A stretch of 64,000 nt of DNA from Acidobacteriota bacterium. Its GTDB lineage: Bacteria; Acidobacteriota; Terriglobia; Bryobacterales; Bryobacteraceae. The translations under genes were made by a program, and so were the position numbers. The notes beneath the pieces were generated by a model, which searched no databases, was not told the DNA's origin, and was given only the letters and a program-made list of their open reading frames with translations. Every line of letters begins with the position of its first letter. The stretch's first letter is position 1. Shown piece by piece: positions 12,094 through 18,891 of the stretch. Where the stretch lies: assembly GCA_017307505.1 (NCBI GenBank), contig JAFKEE010000029.1, forward strand, positions 124,001-188,000, given 5' to 3'.

Positions 12094-12253
12094 AAAAGAC
12101 TCCTTCAACGTGGATGTTGACTGGGGCGGACCGCCGCGAGAGGTGCGATCCGCAGGCTGAGTTATGTGTACACTCGCCTTTCCGTGCTGCCTAGGTTGGA
12201 TTTCGCCGCTAGCCACCGGTAACACATGCAAACGCTTGGAATGACTTGTAATT

Positions 12254-12298
12254 CTGCCGTTCGTCAAGTACCGTTAGAACTGCCGTTAGCTGCCAGTT
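12254..12298. promoter_or_regulatory. Cluster of CCGTTA-like direct repeats before the regulator-like gene
   Basis: Short repeats CCGTTC (12257-12262), CCGTTA (12272-12277), CCGTTA (12284-12289) and CCAGTTA (12293-12299) cluster in the last 45 bp before ATG 12299. They lie in the divergent space shared with the TonB receptor gene. They could be binding sites for the adjacent DNA-binding protein; this is inference from position only. Confidence 0.3.
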
Positions 12299-13531
12299 AT
12301 GGGCTCCGTTCAACCACCCCACTCCGTACAGCCCCAGCATGAACAGGTGCTGGAGGAGCTCAACCGGCTTCTGGCCAGCGACACCTTCCGCAACAGCCGC
12401 CAATCCGAAAAATTACTCCGCTATCTCGTCACCAATACGCTGGAAGAGCACGAAGAAGCGCTGCGCGAACGGGCAATCGGCGTCAGTTTGTTTGGTCGCG
12501 AGCAGAAATACGACACCAACGAGGACTCCATCGTCCGTGTCTGCGCGAACGAGGTCCGCAAACGGCTGCACCGCTACTACGCCCAGCCGGATGTGCGGCC
12601 CGCCATCCGGTTCTCCATTCCCCTGGGGTCCTATAGGGTTCAGTTCGAAACCGTCAACGCGGAAGCTTTCACAAAGGAGGAGACCGCCGCCGGCGAACCC
12701 GGTCCCAGGGGGAAACAGTGGTGGATCCCCGTCGCCGCCGGGCTCTTTTTCACCGCCGCGGTCGCGGCCTATTGGCTCTGGCCGGCCTCCGCTCTGGAAC
12801 AGTTTTGGGGACCCGCCCTCGCCGCGGACCGGCCGGTGGTCATCCTCGCCCCCAACCCGGTCGTCTACAATTTCCGGCGCGACACCCATGCGCGCCTGCG
12901 CGGCCAGGCCGCCTCTCACGTTCAATGGCAGATGGATCCGCTCACGCCCCCGCCCGATACCGATCTGAAGTGGCGGGAGGTTGTGCCCATCATCGATCAA
13001 TATGTCGGGATGGGCTCTGCCCATGCCATTTCCGACGTCTCCGTCCTGCTCTCAAAGCACAATCGGCGGAGTGACATCCGCTTCGGCAGCGCCTCGTCTT
13101 TTCAGGATCTGTTGAACTCGCCCGCCGTCCTTGTTGGCGCCTATGCCAACCGCTGGACGCTGCAGCTCACCGACGAACTCCGCTTTGTCTGCGGCGAACG
13201 CGGCCAGACACCGGAAATCGTCGATAGGATCTCCGGAAAGACCTATCCATTGAAGAACTTGCAGCCCGATGGCCGGACACCGGAAGACTACGCGATTGTC
13301 TCCCGGCTGTTTCACCCCAAGACCGGCAAGATGATGATCGCTCTGGCCGGAGTAACGCAATACGGGACCCAGGCCGCCGGCGAGTTCGTGACAGATCCGG
13401 CCCGTCTCGAGGAAACGTTCGCCGCCGCGCCGAAGGGCTGGGGCCGCAAAAACATCCAATTGCTCCTCCACATTCCCATCGTGGAGCGGGTGCCCGGCCG
13501 CGCCGAGGTCGTCGCTACCCATTACTGGTAA
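12299..13531 (+). CDS. Membrane-anchored protein with N-terminal winged-helix-like domain
   Basis: A 410-residue single-pass protein with a presumed cytoplasmic DNA-binding head and an extracytoplasmic tail. Seen: residues about 15-110 carry the acidobacterial pattern FRNSRQSEKLLRYLV, then RERAIGVSLFGRE, then DEDSIVRV-like and a final LHRYY, a module common in this phylum and predicted winged-helix-like. A transmembrane span follows at about 140-160 (VAAGLFFTAAVAAYWLW), then about 250 residues of unknown outer domain. It diverges from the Oar receptor, so it may sense receptor activity and control that gene, an arrangement reminiscent of ToxR-like regulators. ATG has no Shine-Dalgarno. Confidence 0.6.
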   Translation: MGSVQPPHSVQPQHEQVLEELNRLLASDTFRNSRQSEKLLRYLVTNTLEEHEEALRERAIGVSLFGREQKYDTNEDSIVRVCANEVRKRLHRYYAQPDVRPAIRFSIPLGSYRVQFETVNAEAFTKEETAAGEPGPRGKQWWIPVAAGLFFTAAVAAYWLWPASALEQFWGPALAADRPVVILAPNPVVYNFRRDTHARLRGQAASHVQWQMDPLTPPPDTDLKWREVVPIIDQYVGMGSAHAISDVSVLLSKHNRRSDIRFGSASSFQDLLNSPAVLVGAYANRWTLQLTDELRFVCGERGQTPEIVDRISGKTYPLKNLQPDGRTPEDYAIVSRLFHPKTGKMMIALAGVTQYGTQAAGEFVTDPARLEETFAAAPKGWGRKNIQLLLHIPIVERVPGRAEVVATHYW

Positions 13532-13535
13532 CACA

Positions 13536-13566
13536 CCCGGCCGCGGGAATCTGAGCGACGGCCGGG
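13536..13566 (+). terminator. Candidate terminator hairpin
   Basis: A perfect 8-bp stem, CCCGGCCG (13536-13543) with CGGCCGGG (13559-13566), begins 5 nt after the stop codon of the winged-helix-like gene. It lacks a T-run, so it may instead be a Rho-assisted or mRNA-stabilising hairpin. Confidence 0.35.
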
Positions 13567-13659
13567 CCTGCGGGGCATCGTGCAAGCCTGGGGTGGATCG
13601 CCCCGCCGGACCACGCTCACCCAGCCCCCAAGGCCGCGATCCCGCCCCCGGCAAGAAAC

Positions 13660-13875
13660 CTGAAGCTGGAAGAAGCGCTGAAAGCCTGGAGGCTTGGAGA
13701 GTCGAAAAAGAAGGGCCTCCCGGCGTTTAGGATCCTAACGGACCGGACTCCTCAGACCATAGCGGCCAAAAGGCCGCAGACAACCAGGGAGTTGCTGGAG
13801 GTACCAGGTATGAGCCTGAGGCTGGTGGAGCAGTACGGCGCGCCGATCTTCCGGATTATTGAGGAGGCGGGCTAA
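13660..13875 (+). pseudogene. HRDC-domain remnant (RecQ/RNase D type C-terminus)
   Basis: A 71-codon open stretch ending in TAA 13875 encodes a nearly complete HRDC domain, the nucleic-acid-binding module at the C-terminus of RecQ helicases and RNase D. Seen in order: LEEALKAWRLGESKKKGLPAF, ILTDRTPQTIA, a hydrophobic helix with TTRELLEVPGM, and LVEQYGAPIFRIIEE. No plausible start codon or helicase sequence precedes it; the same frame upstream runs through Pro-rich, apparently non-coding DNA. I read it as the 3' end of a deleted gene. A small free-standing HRDC protein with a rare start is possible. Confidence 0.6.
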
Positions 13876-14061
13876 GCTCAATTACCCCAGCAGAAGGATT
13901 CGAAGAGATTACGACCCGACTGCCTTTCATCGACTGCACACTGCAATTACTCACGGACCATGCGCGTCGCGACAAGCAGGAAAGAGAACGGCCACTAAGG
14001 ATAACGGTCCTCCTCCAGCAGCGCCAAGAGGCTCCGGCCGGTTCAGGCGGTAATGCGGCTG

Positions 14062-15426
14062 TTACTGTGGAGTTGCACCGGAAAGACACCTGATGAGCAC
14101 GGCTGCCGCCCCAACTCTTTCAGGCACCTCTGGGAGGGGTAGCGTGGCGCCGAGTGGGCGACTTCGAGGGGAGATTCCCTGGCTCTCCAAAAACTCGCGA
14201 ATCACAGATGCCTTCACCGCAAAATTAATATTTTGAGGCACATCCCCAAAGTTATTCATAGCGTAAGAAGTTGACAATTTCATCGTCACCATCCCGACTA
14301 CATTTCCTGATGCGTCGAGCAGAGGTCCCCCACTGCTCCCCGGTTGCACCGGGGCAGTGAATTGCAAGTACCGCGAATCATCACTAAGACCCGAGAGAGA
14401 ACTGATGTTGCCGCTGGTCAGATGAAGTGAAGTGGATACTACACCCTGCAGCGGATACCCAAGGGTGACGACGGGTTCGCCTAGTTTCACCTTCCCGTCA
14501 CGCAACGCGAGGAAGGTCTTCGGTGGGTCTGAAACTTTCAGCAAAGCGATGTCGTTAGCCTTGTCAACCGAGACGATGGCAGCCGGCACTTGTAGTCCAC
14601 CTATACTTACGACGACGGAACCACACCCACTCACGACATGGGCATTTGAAAGAACTTGGCCGTCAGGCGCTATGACAAATCCAGAACCTTGCGAATTGAC
14701 AGAGGCTGCCTCCGCCGGTGGAGAGGAGGTCGAACTTCCGTCGTGAGGCTTCGTGCGACCCGGCAGGGGAGGCTTCAATTCCGTCTTCTTGATTTTGTAG
14801 GTCAACTTGGTCCCGTCTGCCCAAATGTGGGCGTCGCTCCCTTGGAAATACCCGCTCACTGTCGCGCCGGCAATAAGAGGTTGGCATTTCGCAGTTAGAG
14901 CACGTGAAAGTCGGCCTGACGGTATTGAGCAGTCTACTGCATACAGGTGAGATTGGTCCCGAAGGACAATGAAGTAACCGCCGCCGTTCGAGTACGCTTC
15001 CGAAGCGACAACGAAGAGCGTCATGAGACGACCTTCAGTCTTAGCCAGCTCAAACTGCGTCACCTTGAAGTCTTTAAGCGATACAGAATGCAGGAGCTGT
15101 CGAACCTTAACGCGAGTGCTCAGATTCCAATCGAGGTATTGGTCCGGCTCCCACGGTTCCGTATTCCAGAGGGTGAATAGACAACCCTTCCTCGCCGTCA
15201 CTTCGACACAGAGCTTTGCGTACTCAATGCGTACCCCTGATTGATTCGTCGCCCTGGCGATCAGCCTTGTTCCGTCGCGTTCAGCGGTCAATGTGCCTGA
15301 GTAGGCAATTGGCCCAACTCCGTCTTTCTGTAGCTTTATATCTTCGGCGCCGCACTGGAATGTAAAAACACTAAACAGCATGATTATCGCGGGGCAAAGG
15401 GAACCCAATCGACCCGCCTTAAGCAT
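14062..15426 (-). CDS. Exported trypsin-like serine protease
   Basis: A 454-residue secreted protease. Seen: an N-terminal signal peptide (about 1-27), an uncharacterised beta-rich domain (about 28-215), a Pro/Ser-rich linker, then an S1C-type chymotrypsin fold with the complete triad His263 (SNAHVVSG), Asp292 (NDIALLKV) and Ser365 (PGSSGGPLL). A NINFAV stretch typical of the family comes near the end. It has no PDZ domain, unlike HtrA/DegP. ATG 15426 is 7 nt after GGAGG, which fixes the start. The sequence is visibly poorer in G+C than the core genes, which together with nearby gene debris suggests acquisition by transfer. Its target is unknown. Confidence 0.82.
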   Translation of the reverse strand: MLKAGRLGSLCPAIIMLFSVFTFQCGAEDIKLQKDGVGPIAYSGTLTAERDGTRLIARATNQSGVRIEYAKLCVEVTARKGCLFTLWNTEPWEPDQYLDWNLSTRVKVRQLLHSVSLKDFKVTQFELAKTEGRLMTLFVVASEAYSNGGGYFIVLRDQSHLYAVDCSIPSGRLSRALTAKCQPLIAGATVSGYFQGSDAHIWADGTKLTYKIKKTELKPPLPGRTKPHDGSSTSSPPAEAASVNSQGSGFVIAPDGQVLSNAHVVSGCGSVVVSIGGLQVPAAIVSVDKANDIALLKVSDPPKTFLALRDGKVKLGEPVVTLGYPLQGVVSTSLHLTSGNISSLSGLSDDSRYLQFTAPVQPGSSGGPLLDASGNVVGMVTMKLSTSYAMNNFGDVPQNINFAVKASVIREFLESQGISPRSRPLGATLPLPEVPERVGAAAVLIRCLSGATPQ

Positions 15427-16021
15427 CTGATTCCTCCGTGAGGTATAGATCATTCCCTTCGGGATGTTCTCCAACTGAGTGTACATCGAAAAACACGGCC
15501 GCCGAAAAACAAGCTGAAGCTAGGCGCTCTAGGCGAAGCACGGGGGTGCCCTGGCGTGTCACTCGCCATATTTCCACGAAAGCATCCAGCTCCGGCTGCG
15601 GCGAGTGACACGCAGCTAATGCCTAAGTCAGATTTCACCGGCGGCCACAGGATCATTCACCAAAGCCGCGTGCTCGACGCCTCGCTCAAGTGGGCTTGAG
15701 GCCTTGAGCACCGGCACTTGACGGTCGCGCAGTTCAAGAAACTCAGGAGGGTCGGCAGTCGACGGGCCGGTGGACAGCCTGCGCCGTCCCACCGAAAAAC
15801 GTCAAAATCCGGCGGCCGACTGGGCGTAACCGCCCAGAACCATAGCTGGACGAACTTGATTGTTGATACTTTCTATCACTTCGCCCCCTGTCGCACGCAT
15901 ATTGGCAGCGCGAGCCCGCCAGAAAAGCCCAACACTGCGCCATATCCCACAAAGAGTACAAAGCAGTCTGTAATCAGGAGCGGGAAAACCCCGCTGGGAC
16001 GGGTCCGACTGGCACTCTGCC
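15427..16021. other. Intergenic stretch without a recognisable gene
   Basis: About 600 bp upstream of the protease gene. Besides the inverted repeat at 15554-15613 I see no coding pattern, RNA gene or transposase. The open frames crossing it have no recognisable protein content. It is probably eroded island DNA. Confidence 0.5.
15554..15613. repeat. Perfect 14-bp inverted repeat with 32-nt loop
   Basis: GCGTGTCACTCGCC at 15554-15567 is repeated in exact reverse complement at 15600-15613, about 130 bp upstream of the protease start. It could be an operator, a stable hairpin or the ends of a tiny element. No gene lies inside it. Confidence 0.55.
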
Positions 16022-16297
16022 TCACTCCGCCGACTCCGGATACGGCTGCATCACCTGACCCACCCGGCAGACCTTCGCGAATCGGAGAACCTCATCCACA
16101 GTGGCTTTACGGAAACGAAGGACGTCTCCCAACGCTTCAATCGCGACATCGATTCCGTTCTCCTGCCGGTACTGGAAGCAACCCGCCACCGTCTTCGCTG
16201 CGCTCTAAATCTGGACTCGACCGCCTTCGATCTCGCGCGTCTCGATTCCGCCCACAAGGGCCCGGCCGGAGAACCGAACGACTCGGAGCGCCTCGCC
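16022..16297 (-). pseudogene. Decayed AbiEi-type antitoxin, C-terminal part with internal stop
   Basis: Read on the minus strand, this is the C-terminal third of a type IV (AbiE) antitoxin. Seen: ALRVVRFSGRALVGGIETR, then a TAG at 16205-16207, then in the same frame SAAKTVAGCFQYRQ, GIDVAIEALGDVLRFRKATV, CRVGQVMQPY and a stop at 16022-16024. Intact relatives typically read AKTVADCFKYRNKIGLDVA, and a tyrosine commonly sits where the TAG now is. The N-terminal helix-turn-helix part is missing, so the gene is both truncated and nonsense-mutated. It lies back to back with the DUF6088 antitoxin gene. Confidence 0.7.
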
Positions 16298-16334
16298 TCG
16301 AACGCCCTGCCTACTCTCAACTCCACCCTGGCAA

Positions 16335-16366
16335 CTGCAAGAAAAATATGCTATTTTTTCTTGCAG
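16335..16366. promoter_or_regulatory. Near-perfect palindrome, candidate AbiEi operator
   Basis: CTGCAAGAAAAATA (16335-16348) and TATTTTTTCTTGCAG (16352-16366) are reverse complements apart from one extra A/T pair and flank a TGC centre. It lies 16 bp before the start of the antitoxin gene. AbiEi proteins bind inverted repeats in their own promoters, so autoregulation is the natural reading. It is a strikingly AT-rich island in GC-rich DNA. Confidence 0.6.
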
Positions 16367-16382
16367 GATCAGAAGCTCAGAG

Positions 16383-17000
16383 ATGTCAAAAACCACTGAG
16401 GATAAAATACTTAGTCGTATCTACGGCAATGGCAGGGGTCATGCTTTCTCCCAAGGTGACTTTGCCGACCTGGGCACTCGTTCCACCGTCGACTCCGGCT
16501 TGCATCGCCTGGAGAAGCGCGGCATCATCCGGCGGGTCATCCGGGGCATCTATGACTACCCCCGGTATAGCGAACTCCTGAAGCAGCCGGTCGCTCCGGA
16601 CCTGGATCAGGTCGCCCGCGCCCTCGCCCGGAAGTTCGCCTGGCGCATCCAACCCGAAGGAGCGACAGCCCAGAATCTCCTTGGACTCTCAACCCAGGTC
16701 CCCGCTCACCTCGTCTACCTCTCTGACGGCCCCAACCGGACCTACCAGATCGGCAGCCAGTCTATCGACTTCGAACACACCGCACTCAAGGAGGCCGCCT
16801 TTCAGCTCCCTGAAAGCGGGCTCATTGTTCAGGCGCTCAGGGCCTTCGGAGAAGACCGGATTACCTCCAAGGTGATCTCACGGATCCGCGAGAAGTTCCC
16901 GCCGGCGCTCAGGCAGAAGATCCTCCGCGACACAAAGACCGCCACCGGTTGGGTCTACGCCGCCATTCAGGAGATCGCCAAGGACGGGCTTCGTGAATAG
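16383..17000 (+). CDS. AbiEi-like antitoxin, DUF6088 family
   Basis: A 205-residue predicted transcriptional regulator and antitoxin of type IV AbiE systems. Seen: an N-terminal winged-helix region with FSQGDFADLGTRSTVDSGL followed by LEKRGIIRRVIRGIYDYP (about 20-60), then a C-terminal domain with NLLGLSTQVPAHLVYLSDGP and an ArgGln-poor helical tail. The length is normal and the frame intact. It starts 16 bp after the palindrome, and its 3' end overlaps by 8 nt the GTG of the toxin gene, which is broken. The antitoxin is therefore an orphan that may still repress its own promoter. Confidence 0.82.
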   Translation: MSKTTEDKILSRIYGNGRGHAFSQGDFADLGTRSTVDSGLHRLEKRGIIRRVIRGIYDYPRYSELLKQPVAPDLDQVARALARKFAWRIQPEGATAQNLLGLSTQVPAHLVYLSDGPNRTYQIGSQSIDFEHTALKEAAFQLPESGLIVQALRAFGEDRITSKVISRIREKFPPALRQKILRDTKTATGWVYAAIQEIAKDGLRE

Positions 17001-17079
17001 GGCGGCACTCCTCCCCACGAGGGACCTGCAGGACCTTTTCTCCAATACCGCTGCCTCCCTCGGCATTCGACCGGCAATC
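16993..17079 (+). pseudogene. Truncated AbiEii nucleotidyltransferase toxin (N-terminus only)
   Basis: A GTG overlapping the antitoxin's last codons begins RAALLPTRDLQDLFSNTAA and SLGIRPAI, the usual first 29 residues of an AbiEii nucleotidyltransferase, which normally continues with a VEKDFWV-type motif. After residue 29 the similarity stops abruptly and neither the nucleotidyltransferase core nor the C-terminal domain follows. The break suggests a deletion or insertion boundary at about 17080. The frame stays open to 17250 but that part looks non-coding. Confidence 0.65.
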
Positions 17080-17727
17080 GCCGCGCACGGACGTCCTGAT
17101 GTGTCACTTCGCATTTCTCCGAGAGCATCCATCCTCGGCCGTGCAGACTCACGAGCAGCTCTTGCCTTGGTCATCTTTCTCAGGAGCCCACCGGATCTCT
17201 CCCCGAATCCCGCGCCAGACGGCTCCCTCAGTCGCACGTTGAGGTACTGAGTGCCGAAGTATGACGGTCGAGGAGTTCAAAACCGGAGGGGGAACCAGAG
17301 GTCGTCAGGATACAGGAATCAGCCATTCTGAATCCCTCGATCAAAATGCGAGAAGGACACGTCAGGACGTCCCGGTTTCTTCAAGATCACAGGGCCGAAA
17401 TCTCTTCATTGGGGATAGAGCTTGGATGTAGCCAAGACCAGTGAGGCTTCAGCAAATCGGCGCCGGGCCGCAATCTATTTCCGACAGGCCCTCAGGCCGT
17501 CCCAGCCCCCAAAACTCCGTGTCTCACGAACGCGGGCGGTCCATCAGGCCGTCCCCGTCTCGACTGCCGCGAGAGTCGGCCTCACATGCTTCAAGGTCCT
17601 GACGGACGCTTCATATCTTCCACGGTTGAGAGATGCCCGGTCCAACGACGACTGGCGTTGCAGAGAGATGTCATATGGTCTGCACGACCAGGCGGTGCAT
17701 TTGGATGCGGAAGGGATGCGGCGGGCG
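17080..17727. other. Island stretch without a recognisable gene
   Basis: About 650 bp between the truncated toxin and the glycosylase-like gene. It contains one copy of a 35-bp repeat (17316-17350). No protein family, RNA gene or transposase is recognisable on either strand. It may be remnants of the deleted AbiEii region. Confidence 0.5.
17316..17350 (+). repeat. 35-bp direct repeat, copy 1
   Basis: Matches 18835-18869 in the same orientation, identical apart from three or so bases, with a shared core AATCCCTCGATCAAAATGCG. Similarity ends sharply on both sides. The two copies bracket the glycosylase-like gene. Confidence 0.6.
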
Positions 17728-18516
17728 CTAGGTATAACTCCGTGGGGCTGAGTGTGCCATTCGAATCGCATCGCCTATCTCACGCCAGTGCAGGAGGAGC
17801 ACTCGCATGCCTCTCCCCTCACTTGATTTCTCTTTGTTAGCCGCGACCGAGTACCTAGAAAGGAATTGATCCAACGCTTGGTGATCCTTGGGGTTGCCGC
17901 CCATCCGTTTGAGGTTGGTAACCATCGAAGTAGAATAGAATGCGGCCACAGTCTGATTAACAACCCTTGCGGCCGTGTGATAGGTGCAAAAGACCTTGAC
18001 CGGTTCGCCAGAATTGAGCGCGGATTGCTCCGAATACACGCCGTCCCGCAGATGGGTCCTGAAGTCATCCCAGGATCGACGCAGAAACCTCAGTTCCATG
18101 AGGGAGGTCACGGCGACCTTCCCGCAGGCAACTATGATCTTGGGTCTTAGCGACTCAATCTGGTCCCTGAGAACGCTCCCGCAGCATTGTCGGGCGGCTC
18201 TGATGTGAAGCATCCGGCTCGCAGAGGAATCTCCGTGCATTAACGCGTTCGTCCAGTAGTGAGCCGAAAGGTATCGGCTTGCGCGCTCCGCATTGTCTCC
18301 GCGAACAACTGCAGCAGCCCAAAGGTCATTCGCATGCCGTGCCGTGTGGTCCGAAGGGTTCTCACTGTTGCAGACAAAGCAAAGTCGTCCGCTGTGAGCC
18401 GGAGTGGTGTCAGCCGGATCCTGCATAATCTGCAGACTGATTGCCCGACGCGCCTTCCGCCAGTCCAGGCCGTGCTTGTGGCAACTCGTTCCGAAGGCAA
18501 ACCCATCCTCATACAT
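17728..18516 (-). CDS. Uracil-DNA glycosylase superfamily-like protein
   Basis: A 262-residue protein tentatively placed in the uracil-DNA glycosylase superfamily. Seen: ISLQIMQDPADTTPAHS as a motif-I-like segment, then CFVCN, LSAHYWTNALMHG as an Asn-bearing core strand, and IESLRPKIIVACGKVAVTSL, which resembles the Q-I-x-x-x-x-P-x-x-I-V-x-x-G-x-x-A strand of family 4/5-type enzymes. A second Cys-rich element lies at the N-terminus. In the same frame upstream of ATG 18516 the codons read ACNRCPW, a plausible zinc or iron-sulfur ligand pair, back to a TGA at about 18591 with no normal start, so the 5' end may be lost. It is the only intact-looking enzyme in this part of the island. Confidence 0.45.
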   Translation of the reverse strand: MYEDGFAFGTSCHKHGLDWRKARRAISLQIMQDPADTTPAHSGRLCFVCNSENPSDHTARHANDLWAAAVVRGDNAERASRYLSAHYWTNALMHGDSSASRMLHIRAARQCCGSVLRDQIESLRPKIIVACGKVAVTSLMELRFLRRSWDDFRTHLRDGVYSEQSALNSGEPVKVFCTYHTAARVVNQTVAAFYSTSMVTNLKRMGGNPKDHQALDQFLSRYSVAANKEKSSEGRGMRVLLLHWREIGDAIRMAHSAPRSYT

Positions 18517-18604
18517 CGGATTCCACGGGCAGCGATTACAGGCGGCGTGTTCGCCATGTTCTGCGGCTCTAAGGATGGTGCAACGTCATTTGCATCAACA
18601 TACT

Positions 18605-18636
18605 AAAACAAGGGGCGAGGGGACGTCCCCCGCCCC
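18605..18636 (-). terminator. Leftward intrinsic terminator-like hairpin
   Basis: The palindrome 18612-18636 (GGGGCG, GGGGAC and their complements, with one bulge), read leftward, is followed by TTGTTTT. This is the stem plus T-run expected for Rho-independent termination of transcripts coming from the decarboxylase operon. The remaining sequence of 18517-18891 holds only the second 35-bp repeat and no gene. Confidence 0.5.
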
Positions 18637-18834
18637 GGAAGGACCGCACGTAATGTCCCGGGCCTCAGACCTCGTCGCGGTTCATGCGGACCTCGACCGT
18701 TGCTCCCGGGCAGCGTCCGCACCACGGCCCCCAACCGGACACCTCTTACCCAGCTCTTTGAGGCTCTGAGCACCCACGCAGGACATCCACGGAGCTCCGA
18801 ACTCGTAACTTCGTCCGAAATCGACGGCGTTCAG

Positions 18835-18869
18835 CAATCAGCCAGCCTGAATCCCTCGATCAAAATGCG
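18835..18869 (+). repeat. 35-bp direct repeat, copy 2
   Basis: Second copy of the repeat at 17316-17350, lying 23 bp from the 3' end of the decarboxylase gene. Being next to a core-type operon, this copy may be the ancestral one and the other a duplicate. Confidence 0.6.
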
Positions 18870-18891
18870 CGACCTCCACCGCCGGATATCC

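Noticed and set aside
15718-16581. Plus-strand frame (287 codons) crossing the AbiE region
   Set aside because: No recognisable protein content; it crosses the AbiEi relic and the operator-like palindrome.
16993-17250. Complete small gene after the DUF6088 antitoxin
   Set aside because: Only the first 29 residues look like AbiEii; the rest lacks conserved content, so it is treated as a truncated gene.
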